Shown here: in pieces, positions 9,687 to 18,459 of the stretch
Layout of the letters: every line of letters starts with the position of its first letter
How positions within the stretch are numbered: the first letter of the stretch is position 1
NCBI GenBank assembly: GCA_016795425.1
Contig: JAEUHG010000116.1
Coordinates: 1 to 64,000 of the forward strand
DNA from: Verrucomicrobiales bacterium
GTDB taxonomy: Bacteria > Verrucomicrobiota > Verrucomicrobiia > Limisphaerales > CAIMTB01
DNA length: 64,000 nucleotides
Direction: 5' to 3'
Notes under the pieces: model-generated
Databases searched by the model: none
Told to the model about the DNA's origin: nothing
The model's input: the letters and a program-made list of their open reading frames with translations, nothing else
Made by a program: the position numbers and the translations under genes

Positions 9687-10169
9687 ATGCAAAAGGTGAA
9701 TGTGGCTGGCGTGGCCGAGACCGAGTGGCGTTCGGCCAAGGGTAGGTTTCACACGTTCGGTAAGGAGCTATCGGTGGCGCTGGGGCGCGAGCCGAAGTCG
9801 ACCGACCTGTTCCGGCGGCATCCCTTTGATGTGATGATCGCGCGGTTGCCGGCAGGGGCGGTCATGTGCCCGTACCACGCGCATTCGACGCAGTGGGAAT
9901 TCTATGTCGTTCTGTCGGGTCACGGCACGGTCCGGGAGGAATCGGGCATGACCGAGATCGGCCCGGGTGACGTTTTTCTGTTTCGTCCGGGAGAGGCGCA
10001 TCAAATCACGAACTCCGGGACGGGCGACTTGGTGTATTACGTGATCGCCGACAATCCGCTGGGCGAGTGGTGTTATTACCCGGACAGCAAGAAGTGGGTG
10101 GTGGCGGGATTGGGGCCACGCACCGTGATCAAGGGGCCGACCGGGGAATACCTGGACGGCGAGGAATGA
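9687..10169 (+). CDS. Cupin-domain protein
   Basis: A 160-residue single-domain cupin. Motif 1 is seen as the CPYHAHSTQWEFYVVLSGHG region (about 50-70) with His residues suited to metal binding, and motif 2 as GDVFLFRPGEAHQITNSG (about 92-109). The C-terminus keeps a conserved-looking KKWVVAGLGPRTVIKGP segment. It starts 5 bp after the second permease gene, so probably sits in the same transcript. Such small cupins include mannose-6-phosphate isomerase-like and dioxygenase-like proteins; no specific reaction can be assigned. Confidence 0.8.
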   Translation: MQKVNVAGVAETEWRSAKGRFHTFGKELSVALGREPKSTDLFRRHPFDVMIARLPAGAVMCPYHAHSTQWEFYVVLSGHGTVREESGMTEIGPGDVFLFRPGEAHQITNSGTGDLVYYVIADNPLGEWCYYPDSKKWVVAGLGPRTVIKGPTGEYLDGEE

Positions 10170-10177
10170 GGGGGGGC

Positions 10178-13100
10178 TCAGTCCTTGGGTTTGGGATCCG
10201 GGAGAGCGAATCGGGGTTGGCGGCCGATGTAGCCGACCAGGCTTTCGGTGTAGTCGGGTGAGCGGGCTGCCGCGAGCTGCGCCTGGGCGCGCTTCAAGCG
10301 ATCGGCGATTTTCAGTCGAACTGCCTCGTCCGCGTACTGGGTCCGCATGAGGAACTTCTGAAGCGTATCGACGTGACGGGCGGAGAGGTGTTCGTCCTGG
10401 ACCTGTTGGGCTTGGAGGCGTTCCCGGTACCAATCGCTGCTGAGGAGATGGTGCCGGGTGAAGAGAGCGCGAACCTCGGGGTGGTGAAGGTCTCGGCCTT
10501 CCCAGGAGCCATCCTTCATGATGTGGAGCAGGGCGTGGAGAGGAGGGCAGGCGAGATGGATGCTGCCGTCGTCGAAATATCCGCGGGCGATGTGCTGGTG
10601 CGTGGCAATGATGTTCTCCATGCCGTCGGCGAAGATCTTGGGATCCTGCAATTCGGGTCGGAACATCTCTTCGGAGAACACCAGGTGCGGGTGGTTGAAG
10701 ATGCGGCCGCAATAGCGGATGGCGAAGCGTTCGTTGATGCGCCAGCCCAGGCGGCTGGCGAGAACGCGTCGGCCGTCCACTTCGAAATCCCGACAGCGTT
10801 CGAGGCAGCCGTGGGCGATCATGTGGGCGGGCGAGGCTTCCTCAAAGCCGAGGCGGCACCAGATTTCCGGAACCAGCAGGCTGATATCGTGATCGACGCG
10901 GAACTTGGGACCGACGTAGCCGGCGGCGGTGATAAAGGCGGAGTGATCGCAGAGGATGAAGGCGACGAGGGCGTTGTTGAGGTCGATGATGGGCAGCAGG
11001 GCGTTGAAAGGTCCCTTAGTGAGGCCGCCCTCGGAGCCGGCACCGGTGGTCGATGGGGACTTGCCGGTCATGGAGCAGATGAACTCCATGAAGAGTTCCG
11101 GCAATTCCAGGTAGTGAATGGGATTGAACACCGCGAGCGGACGAATGCCGGGCTCGGGGGGATTGTTGCGGCGCCCGGGCAGCACGGCCGTGACCGGAAC
11201 GCCGAGAGCCTCCGTGGGGCCACGATTGCTAAGGAGCCGCATGCTGATTTCCGCGAGGTAAGTGGCGCGCGGATTGAGCAGGTCGGGCCGGGTTTGGAGG
11301 TAGCGAGGGTTTTTCGAAGGTTTGCCATCGACCACGCGAGGGGCGGAGGTGCAGACGAGGTAGGATAGCTGGGTATCCTCGGCGGCTTCGCGCAGCCAGC
11401 GTTGCATCGGCGGGGTGTATTGATCGAAGCCGATGGAGTCTTCGATCATTTCGCGAGCGTGAGCGGGAGTCAGGGGTTCGTAGTTGGAGAAGAAATTTCC
11501 TGGGTGCGAGAAGTCCGACTCCGTCTGTTTGTCATAGCCGCGATGGATGGCGTCATCGGGGCGTTGGAAGAGGCGGTATTCGCAGTTCTGGACGAACTTG
11601 ACCGAGGGCGCCTTGAAGGCGGGAGGCAGGTTGGTCAGAGCGGAGGACGGCACCACGACGGAAGCGGTGATGTCGTCTTCATACTGGACCTTGATGGCGG
11701 GCATGAAGTCCTTGCGAAGTCCGAAGGTGCGCCAGGATCCGTCGGCCTGGTAACCGACCCGCAGATGGGTGGTGTAGACCTTGCGATCGTGGAACTTGAG
11801 TTCGTTGCCCGGGAGGCCGTTGATGGCATCCACGCTGAAGTGTTCGCGCCAGTTCTTGCCCCATTCCGGCTTGTAGAAGCGTTTGAGGACGAAAACGATT
11901 TCCTTGAGGTACTGCGGAATGTTGCCGAGCCAAGCATTGAACTCGGGGGTGTAATCCTCGGCGGAAGGCGTGAGGAGTTTGATGACGCTGCCCAGCGAAC
12001 GGTCGGGGCTGAGTACGGGGCGGCCATCGCGTTTCGATTTGTCGAGGAATCGATCGGAATAATCCCGGCGCAGGAGTTCCTCGACGCGGTCGAAATCGCG
12101 TTCGTAGTCCGCGACGAAGACAGGGCCGGTGAGGATGGCGTCGGAGATGGATTTGGAGATCTCGGATTTGCCACCGCCCGAGACGGTGCTGGGTTTGTGG
12201 CACAGGGTGGCATCGGCGCGGGTACCGACGAGGCGCCACAAGCGCCCGGCTGGTTTCTCCATGTGCACTTTGTATCCGGAAGGTCGGACATAAGTGCGCC
12301 CGGGGAGGAGCTTGATGGACTGCGATTCACCGCGGCGGGTCCAGACGACCTGTTGATTCTGGAGGTCGAAGCGGGCGCCTTCTGGGACGTAATAGATGTC
12401 GGGGAAATTGCGATCAACGGCGTAGCCTTCGGGGCGGGCATCCATGATGGCGCCGAAGCGTCGGATCATCTCCTCGTAGGTATGGCCGGTGGGTTTGACG
12501 TGGCGGCTGGCGTCGAAGTCTTCACCGAGGTCGAAGCTGGCGAAGACGAGGGCGCCGCCGGCGTGTTCCTCTTCAGCCTGGCCGAGGAGATTGGCGGCAT
12601 AGCTGATCTGGGTTTTGACCTCCTTCTTGCAGTAGCCGAAGTAGTTGTCGGCGATGAGGGTGACGATGACGCCGTGTTCATCACGGGCGGTGAGTTTGAA
12701 GGCGGACCCGCCGTTGTAGAGTTCGTCCTCCGACTTCCAGCACATGCCATCGCGGCGCTGGCGTTCGGTGGCCTGGTCCCACCGGGGAAGTCCGACCTCG
12801 GCTTTGGTGAGTTGGGTGAGGTGGGGGGCGAGGATGACGCAGCCGCTGTGGCCCGTCCAATGATCGACGTCGAGGCCGGCGTCATTTTCCGGGAGGAAAG
12901 GATCTCCAGCATTGCCGAAGATGCTTTCGACGAAGTCGAGGTTGCAGACGAGGCTGCCCGGGGCGAAGAAGCGCACCTCCATGGATTTGGCTTCGCACTT
13001 GCCGGGGATGGCGGGGACGACAGTGGGCCGAAGGAGGAGCGAGACGAAGCATTCGGCCGGCTGGGACTGGCTGGCGGTGAAGGGCAGGCGGAGATGCTCG

Positions 13101-13648
13101 CGGGGAGGATTCAGGGCGGCGCGCAGCATCAGGGCGAAGGTGCGCAGTGGCACGGCTCGCTTGTCGTTGGCGATGGGGAGACCGCCCTCGCTAACATGAA
13201 ACACGCCTTCGGTGGTGCGGCGGTCCTTGGCGGGATTGTTCAGGATGCCGTTCTTGGTCCGGTAACTATGAACGATCGGCGAATGAAATTCGTCGGCATC
13301 CGGGGGCAGGGAGAGGACGCGGGCGATGCCGTGCCGGTAGAGGACAAAGGTTTGGTGAGGGAGCCGAATGGGCACGGCGGCGTCGTAGAGGTATTCGTCG
13401 AGCCAATTCTGGATGCGCCAGTCCACGGGCGGCAGGTAGTTGGCGAGCAGACGGTCGGTTTCACGCTGGTGCGCGAGAAGGACATGAACCATTTCGGTCC
13501 ACTCCTCATTCGCGCCCGTGGCGCGTCGACAGGTGGGCAGGCCGAGGGAGGCCAATCTGAAATTGATGTACTGGATGGTCTGGTCATCGGGGCGGAACGA
13601 GATTTCCGTGCCCAGTCCAAGGCGGGTCTTGAGGTCGGTCGGATGCAT
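10178..13648 (-). CDS. Very large protein resembling PPi-type phosphoenolpyruvate carboxykinase
   Basis: A cytoplasmic 1156-residue protein with no signal peptide or membrane helix. Its size (about 130 kDa), a glycine/Ser/Thr loop TGKSPSTTGAGSEGG near residue 860, a block NGLPGNELKFHDRKVYTTHL and the C-terminal ACPPLHALLHIMKDG fit my recollection of the pyrophosphate-dependent PEP carboxykinases described from Entamoeba and Propionibacterium, which interconvert oxaloacetate plus PPi with PEP, CO2 and phosphate. It has no clear similarity to ordinary ATP- or GTP-dependent PEPCK. The ATG at 13648 is preferred over an in-frame GTG at 13690; neither has a Shine-Dalgarno sequence. It is convergent with the cupin gene, 8 bp apart. 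The assignment rests on memory of the family, not on a search. Confidence 0.55.
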   Translation of the reverse strand: MHPTDLKTRLGLGTEISFRPDDQTIQYINFRLASLGLPTCRRATGANEEWTEMVHVLLAHQRETDRLLANYLPPVDWRIQNWLDEYLYDAAVPIRLPHQTFVLYRHGIARVLSLPPDADEFHSPIVHSYRTKNGILNNPAKDRRTTEGVFHVSEGGLPIANDKRAVPLRTFALMLRAALNPPREHLRLPFTASQSQPAECFVSLLLRPTVVPAIPGKCEAKSMEVRFFAPGSLVCNLDFVESIFGNAGDPFLPENDAGLDVDHWTGHSGCVILAPHLTQLTKAEVGLPRWDQATERQRRDGMCWKSEDELYNGGSAFKLTARDEHGVIVTLIADNYFGYCKKEVKTQISYAANLLGQAEEEHAGGALVFASFDLGEDFDASRHVKPTGHTYEEMIRRFGAIMDARPEGYAVDRNFPDIYYVPEGARFDLQNQQVVWTRRGESQSIKLLPGRTYVRPSGYKVHMEKPAGRLWRLVGTRADATLCHKPSTVSGGGKSEISKSISDAILTGPVFVADYERDFDRVEELLRRDYSDRFLDKSKRDGRPVLSPDRSLGSVIKLLTPSAEDYTPEFNAWLGNIPQYLKEIVFVLKRFYKPEWGKNWREHFSVDAINGLPGNELKFHDRKVYTTHLRVGYQADGSWRTFGLRKDFMPAIKVQYEDDITASVVVPSSALTNLPPAFKAPSVKFVQNCEYRLFQRPDDAIHRGYDKQTESDFSHPGNFFSNYEPLTPAHAREMIEDSIGFDQYTPPMQRWLREAAEDTQLSYLVCTSAPRVVDGKPSKNPRYLQTRPDLLNPRATYLAEISMRLLSNRGPTEALGVPVTAVLPGRRNNPPEPGIRPLAVFNPIHYLELPELFMEFICSMTGKSPSTTGAGSEGGLTKGPFNALLPIIDLNNALVAFILCDHSAFITAAGYVGPKFRVDHDISLLVPEIWCRLGFEEASPAHMIAHGCLERCRDFEVDGRRVLASRLGWRINERFAIRYCGRIFNHPHLVFSEEMFRPELQDPKIFADGMENIIATHQHIARGYFDDGSIHLACPPLHALLHIMKDGSWEGRDLHHPEVRALFTRHHLLSSDWYRERLQAQQVQDEHLSARHVDTLQKFLMRTQYADEAVRLKIADRLKRAQAQLAAARSPDYTESLVGYIGRQPRFALPDPKPKD

Positions 13649-13765
13649 GGGGAGGACAGACGTACTCACCGGGTGTTGGGGGATAGGCACCCGGCGCGCC
13701 GGACCCTACTCAGGTATCCAGCGGGATTCCAGTAAAGGAAGGCCTGGGACGAAGAAATTGCCGGG

Positions 13766-15403
13766 TCACAGGCCTCGGGCCACGCGGAAGAAGAGCGACG
13801 CGGTCGGCAGGGAGGCGGGAAGGCCCCCGAGGCAGAGGGTGTCGTCCTGGAACTGGATGCGCGGCTGGAACGCAATCCAGTTGGAAAGATCCGTGGAGTA
13901 CTCGATGCCGAAACCGAATGGAGGCGCCTCATCGACGGTCAGGCGTGGGCCGCCGTCGGTGCCGACGTCGACGCGCAAGGATGGGCGGGAGGCGCCTTCG
14001 GCGACCGACGCGTAGAGAGTGTTGCCTTCGAATCGGAATTCCCAGTGACGACCCGTTGGCAGGTTGGGCACCTCGATACGTTCCAAGCCGCCGCCGATAG
14101 CCGAGCTGGAGAGCAACGCGTGGCGGGCGCCCGTGACCAGGTTGGCGCCCTCGGGTGCCACCAGACGGATGACGCCGTCGAAGTGGGCGGTTCCCGTGAC
14201 AATCAGCGGTGGCGGATTCTGGCTGGAGCGGGTGGAGGCCAGTGAAAGGGTCAGTGTCCCAGCAGGCGTTTGTGCATAATCACCCAGGACAATGAGCGTG
14301 CGCGTTGACTGTACCAGGTCAACGAGGGCGGCATTGGTCAGAGCGCCGGAGATGGTTCCGAATCCGGAGAGCGAACCGCCTTCCAGGGAAAAGGAAGCCG
14401 GGACATGAAGCGTGCCGCCAGAAATCCTTGTCGTCCCGGCACGTTGTTGCACCGGACCTTGGGCTGAACAGTAGCCGAATTCGTTGATGGCGAAGGCGCC
14501 CCGCTGGACGAGGGTGTGGCTGCCGAGCAATTCGAGGGCCGCCCCCACCTCCAGCGTTCCATCGACTTCGATCGGGCCCGAAATGCGACGGCTGCCGCCG
14601 CGTCCGCGTTCGACTGCGACCTTTCCCCCGGGGGCGATGACCAGGCCGGTCGGGACGTTGAGGTCGACGCTTTCAGGGCTGTCGATGGAGTCCAGCGTCA
14701 GCGTGCCGGCGACGGTGAGCGCAGCGGGGCAAGTCAGTTCGGCCGGGCCGTAGGCGGCATCGCCGGAGACGCGCAGGTTTTGGCCAGCGAGCAGTTGGCC
14801 TTCGAAGGTGGAACCTTCGCCTCCCATGCGGGCGGAGAAGGACTGCGTGATCGACGGGGCCAGGCGAAAGAGGGATCGGATGAAGATGGGTTCGCCACGG
14901 AGGTCTCCGCCCTGCCAGTCAAAGAATCCGTCGCGCACCTCCAGCTTTTCGCCGCAGTCAACGACGCCCTTGCGTTGGAGGAAGCCCACACCGGGTCCGA
15001 AGAAGAGGGCTTTGGCGTAGGGATTGACGAGGAAAGCAGCCTGGTTGTCGACGGTGGTTCCGCGGACGGAAAAGGTGGCGCTGTAATTGACCAGGACTTC
15101 GCCGTGGTTGAGGAGATGACCGGAAAAGCCGCGACTGCCGCCGGCGCCGGGTTGGAACAGGAGGCGGCCGCCCGGGGCATTTTCCAGGCCGGGCTCGGCG
15201 ACATCCAGTTGGATGTGGAGGGCGTCGTCGACGCATTCCAGTTTGACGGTGCCTTCGTTGAGGAAACCCGGGGTGGCGGGGCTGAAATCGTAACCTTGCA
15301 GCCAGACGAGTTTTCCGGGTGCAACATTGGTGATGGCGCTGGCGGAGGCCTGAAGGCAGGCGGCGAGCCCGAGGAGGGCCCAACGTCGCGTCAAACGATT
15401 CAT
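13766..15403 (-). CDS. Secreted beta-rich protein with autotransporter-like repeats
   Basis: A 545-residue exported protein with a Sec signal (about 1-23, ending ASA). The body is rich in short beta-strand repeats such as GGTLHVPASFSLEGGSLSGFGTISG (shown here in part of residues 375-400), a pattern found in passenger-type beta-helices. The C-terminal 90 residues hold the module FGIEYSTDLSNWIAF...FFRVARGL, which recurs in many verrucomicrobial secreted proteins and in the protein at 60784-62697. No autotransporter barrel is present. An unusually strong Shine-Dalgarno sequence fixes the start at 15403. Likely surface or extracellular; function unknown. Confidence 0.7.
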   Translation of the reverse strand: MNRLTRRWALLGLAACLQASASAITNVAPGKLVWLQGYDFSPATPGFLNEGTVKLECVDDALHIQLDVAEPGLENAPGGRLLFQPGAGGSRGFSGHLLNHGEVLVNYSATFSVRGTTVDNQAAFLVNPYAKALFFGPGVGFLQRKGVVDCGEKLEVRDGFFDWQGGDLRGEPIFIRSLFRLAPSITQSFSARMGGEGSTFEGQLLAGQNLRVSGDAAYGPAELTCPAALTVAGTLTLDSIDSPESVDLNVPTGLVIAPGGKVAVERGRGGSRRISGPIEVDGTLEVGAALELLGSHTLVQRGAFAINEFGYCSAQGPVQQRAGTTRISGGTLHVPASFSLEGGSLSGFGTISGALTNAALVDLVQSTRTLIVLGDYAQTPAGTLTLSLASTRSSQNPPPLIVTGTAHFDGVIRLVAPEGANLVTGARHALLSSSAIGGGLERIEVPNLPTGRHWEFRFEGNTLYASVAEGASRPSLRVDVGTDGGPRLTVDEAPPFGFGIEYSTDLSNWIAFQPRIQFQDDTLCLGGLPASLPTASLFFRVARGL

Positions 15404-15411
15404 GAATGTCA

Positions 15412-15419
15412 TCACCTCC
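15412..15419 (-). promoter_or_regulatory. Strong ribosome binding site that decides the start at 15403
   Basis: GGAGGTGA on the minus strand, a full match to the anti-Shine-Dalgarno, ends 8 bases before the ATG at 15403. The in-frame ATG at 15412 overlaps the motif itself and so cannot use it. This is one of the few clear Shine-Dalgarno sequences in the window. Confidence 0.7.
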
Positions 15420-15667
15420 ACCCGTTGGGACGCCACGGGGGCCGGTTTGGCATGGTTCCACCGCCCATCCCTGGCGGCTGTCGACGTTTCGGGTCCCGGC
15501 TTTGGGCATTCGGGAGACGTCGCGTGGAGGTGATCCAGGAGCGGACGCGCCGCTATCTGGGGCACACTGAGACCTATCGGTGATCGACGGCGGTGGCTTG
15601 AGTGGGGTGATTCGGCTTGTGGATTTGCGCTGTGCCGATTCCTGATGGGGAATAGAATTAGCCGCAC

Positions 15668-16465
15668 GTGGAACGCATTGCCTTCCAACTTGGGTCAGTG
15701 ACCGTCACTTGGTACGGGATATTTGTGGCGGGAGGCTTTTGGCTGGGTGCATGGACGGCCGCGCGGCGGGCGGGTCGGGCGGGGCTGAATCCGGACATGA
15801 TCTGGGATCTGCTGTGGGTGTTGATTCTGGCAGGCATAGCCGGTGCGCGAGCGTTGTACGTGGCGACCTATTGGGAGCGCGATTTCCGCAACGAACCCCT
15901 GAGCGAGATCTTCATGGTGCATCACGGGGGCTTGGTGTTTCACGGCGGGTTCGTGGCGGCGGTGCTGGCAGGGTTTGTGTGGTGCGCCTGGAGAAAGTGG
16001 CCGGCCTGGGTGTTGACCGACGTGTTCGCGCCGAGCCTGGCATTGGGGCATGCGCTGGGTCGGATCGGCTGCTTGATGAATGGATGCTGTTACGGCGCGC
16101 GGTGCGACCTGCCGTGGGCGATTCGTTTTCCCACGAGCCACGAGACACACGGCGCTCCCGTTCATCCGACGCAGATCTACGAGGCCAGTTTGGATTTGGC
16201 GTTGGCCGGCCTGTTGGCGTGGTGGTTTCCGAAGCGGCGATTCGACGGACAGGTCTTTGCCGGTTATCTCCTGATTTACGGCGTGACGCGGAGTGTGGTG
16301 GAAGCCTTTCGCGGAGATTATCCGGCTGGCGCGCTCTATCTGGGATTCATCACACCCGCGCATTGGGTGAGCGCCGGACTGATCCTCATGGGACTGGGAC
16401 TGTGGGTGACGCGACGACGATTTGCGAAGTCGACTTCAGCCGCCGATGGGAAGGCGGCGCCATGA
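15668..16465 (+). CDS. lgt: Prolipoprotein diacylglyceryl transferase Lgt
   Basis: A 265-residue inner-membrane enzyme that transfers diacylglycerol from phosphatidylglycerol to the lipobox cysteine of prolipoproteins. Seven hydrophobic segments are seen, with HHGGLVFHGGF (about 79-89), the Lgt signature around GHALGRIGCLMNGCCYG (about 126-142), and HPTQIYE near 165. The length is normal. The start is a GTG at 15668, 9 bases after a possible -10 box TAGAAT (15653-15658), again suggesting a very short or absent leader. It overlaps rluD by 4 bases. Lipoproteins encoded nearby (5892, 32969) would be its substrates. Confidence 0.95.
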   Translation: MERIAFQLGSVTVTWYGIFVAGGFWLGAWTAARRAGRAGLNPDMIWDLLWVLILAGIAGARALYVATYWERDFRNEPLSEIFMVHHGGLVFHGGFVAAVLAGFVWCAWRKWPAWVLTDVFAPSLALGHALGRIGCLMNGCCYGARCDLPWAIRFPTSHETHGAPVHPTQIYEASLDLALAGLLAWWFPKRRFDGQVFAGYLLIYGVTRSVVEAFRGDYPAGALYLGFITPAHWVSAGLILMGLGLWVTRRRFAKSTSAADGKAAP

Positions 16466-17412
16466 CGGATTCAGGTCCGGAGACGGTGCGGTTCGTGGTT
16501 GAACAGTCGCAGCCGGACACTCGGTTGGACGCCTTCCTGCGGGAGCGTCTGTCGGACGTTTCGCGCGGCACGATCCAGAGACTAATTGAGTCGGGCTTCA
16601 TCCGAGTGAACGGGCGTCATGCAAAACCGACCCAAAGTCCCAAGGCAGGCGACGCCATCGAAGTGCGGTGGCCGGCGCCGGCGCCGGCGGAGGCGCTACC
16701 TCAGGCCATGGCTTTGGACGTCCTGATGGAGGACGAGGACGTGATTGTATTGAACAAGCCGCCCGGGTTGGTGGTGCATCCGGCCGCGGGGCACGAGGAC
16801 GGCACCTTGGTCAATGCGTTGTTGCATCACTGCCACGGTCAGCTGAGTGGAATCGGCGGGGTGGCCCGGCCGGGGATTGTGCATCGGTTGGACAAGGACA
16901 CGAGCGGCTGCCTGGTGGCCGCGAAGAACGACCGCGCCCATGTGGCGCTGGCGGCGCAATTCGCGGGGCGCGATTTGCACAAGGTTTACCAGGCGATCGT
17001 TTGTGGCTTGGTGGGAGCCAGTGAAGGAGAAATTCGAGCCGGCATCGCGCGACACCCCAACCATCGGAAGCGGATGGCGGTGAGCGAGGGCGGCCGTGAG
17101 GCGTGGACGAGCTATCGGGTGGTCGAGCGGTTGCTGGGGTCCACACTGGTGATGGCGACGTTACACACGGGGCGAACGCACCAGATACGCGTGCATTTCC
17201 AGCATCTGGGATACCCGGTGGTAGGGGATGCCACTTATGGACGGCGCCGCAACGCGGAGTTTGTGGAAGCGACGGGCTATACGGCGCCGCGCCAGATGCT
17301 GCACGCCTGGCGATTGGAGTTTCGACATCCGACGCGCGACCGAAAGGTGAGCGTGGAGGCCCCTTTGCCGGCGGACTTCGTGGAAGCGCTGACGGCGTTG
17401 CGCGGCGCCTGA
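16462..17412 (+). CDS. rluD: RluD-family pseudouridine synthase
   Basis: A 316-residue enzyme that converts uridine to pseudouridine in structured RNA, in RluD's case helix 69 of 23S rRNA. It has an N-terminal S4 RNA-binding domain (about 15-75) and a catalytic domain with the RluA-class motif GIVHRLDKDTSG, whose Asp is the catalytic residue, followed by GRTHQIRVHFQHLGYPVVGD. It starts inside the lgt stop (ATGA), so the two are coupled. RluA/C-type paralogues are possible, but the S4 domain and length favour RluD. Confidence 0.9.
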   Translation: MTDSGPETVRFVVEQSQPDTRLDAFLRERLSDVSRGTIQRLIESGFIRVNGRHAKPTQSPKAGDAIEVRWPAPAPAEALPQAMALDVLMEDEDVIVLNKPPGLVVHPAAGHEDGTLVNALLHHCHGQLSGIGGVARPGIVHRLDKDTSGCLVAAKNDRAHVALAAQFAGRDLHKVYQAIVCGLVGASEGEIRAGIARHPNHRKRMAVSEGGREAWTSYRVVERLLGSTLVMATLHTGRTHQIRVHFQHLGYPVVGDATYGRRRNAEFVEATGYTAPRQMLHAWRLEFRHPTRDRKVSVEAPLPADFVEALTALRGA

Positions 17413-17428
17413 GGCCGACGGGCCGTGC

Positions 17429-18199
17429 CTAGAGGAGCGCGGCAGAATCGGCGTCGAGGAGCAGGGTGCACTGAGGTTGTCGGCGCAGGAAGGAGGCGGG
17501 GCAGGAGGTGGCGATGGGGCCGCGCAGCAGGTCGTGGATGGCCTTGGCTTTTCGCTTTTCCGGTGCGACGCACATCATCTTCTTCGAGGCGCAGAGTGCG
17601 GGGATGGTGAGGGTGAGAGCGTAAGGGGGGACGGTTTCGAGCGAAGCGAAGTGCCCTTCCTTGACTTGCTGCATCTTGCAGGCGTCGTCGAGCTTCACGA
17701 GTTTGACCCAGTGCGGATCGTCGAAGCGCGCGACGGGGGGATCGTTGAAAGCGATGTGCCCATTCTCGCCGACGCCGAGGCAGCAGAGGTCGATAGGCTG
17801 GGCCTTGAGCAGGGCGGTATAACGGTCGATTTCATCCAGCGGCAGGTCGCATTCGCCGTCGAGGTAGTGAAATTGTCTGGGTTTCACGAGGAGTTCGACG
17901 CGTTCCCGCATGTACCGGCGGAAGCTCGCCGGGTGATTGCCGGAGATCCCGAGATACTCGTCCATGTGAAACAGCGTGACTTTGGACCAATCGACACCGC
18001 CGGACTGGACCAGGCGTTCAAGGAATCGGATTTGGGAATTGCCGGTGGCCAGGATGGCGGCAGCCGCGCCCTGGCGAGCGATGACGTGCGCGAGATAATC
18101 CCTGACCTCGATCGCGACCGCGGCGGACATGTCATCCTGGTTGCGATAAACGCGGACGGGGAGAGCGTCGGTTTGGAACTGTTGAATCGGCGTGCCCAT
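17429..18199 (-). CDS. nagB: Glucosamine-6-phosphate deaminase
   Basis: A 256-residue enzyme that converts glucosamine-6-phosphate to fructose-6-phosphate and ammonia. Seen are the substrate loop ILATGNSQ (about 48-55), the catalytic stretch FHMDEYLGISGNHPASF (about 77-93) and GVGENGHIAFNDPP (about 142-155), with the expected Asp and His residues. The length matches NagB. It is convergent with rluD, 16 bp apart, and not in an obvious amino-sugar operon. A 6-phosphogluconolactonase-like role is unlikely given the MDEY and GHIAFNDPP motifs. Confidence 0.92.
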   Translation of the reverse strand: MGTPIQQFQTDALPVRVYRNQDDMSAAVAIEVRDYLAHVIARQGAAAAILATGNSQIRFLERLVQSGGVDWSKVTLFHMDEYLGISGNHPASFRRYMRERVELLVKPRQFHYLDGECDLPLDEIDRYTALLKAQPIDLCCLGVGENGHIAFNDPPVARFDDPHWVKLVKLDDACKMQQVKEGHFASLETVPPYALTLTIPALCASKKMMCVAPEKRKAKAIHDLLRGPIATSCPASFLRRQPQCTLLLDADSAALL

Positions 18200-18459
18200 G
18201 TTTGGTGGAGACTTCCCGGAACGGGGGAGCGACGTTAGGTGGGGTCACGGCTCCGGGCAAGCCCGGGCGCTGGCGCTCCGCGATGCCAGTGGGCGTCACG
18301 GCCGGCTTGTCGCTGCCCGAAAATCGGCGTAATCACCCGGCAGCGCATTTCCAATGGTCCGTGCATCCGTCATGATGGAATGGGGAGGAGCGGGGGCGGA
18401 CCTCGGTGGAGCGAGGTGAGCGGGAATCAAACGTCCCTCAAGCCAAGCGAGAACCTGGG

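Noticed and set aside
11402..13735. 777-codon plus-strand frame opposite the PEPCK-like gene
   Set aside because: It is the antisense shadow of a GC-rich gene: Gly/Asp/Glu/Val-rich, without motifs or a plausible start. The minus strand has a full-length protein with conserved-looking blocks.
18252..18267. CCGGGC/GCCCGG hairpin between nagB and the first kinase
   Set aside because: There is no T-tract on either strand and the loop is very tight, so it is not a supported terminator.
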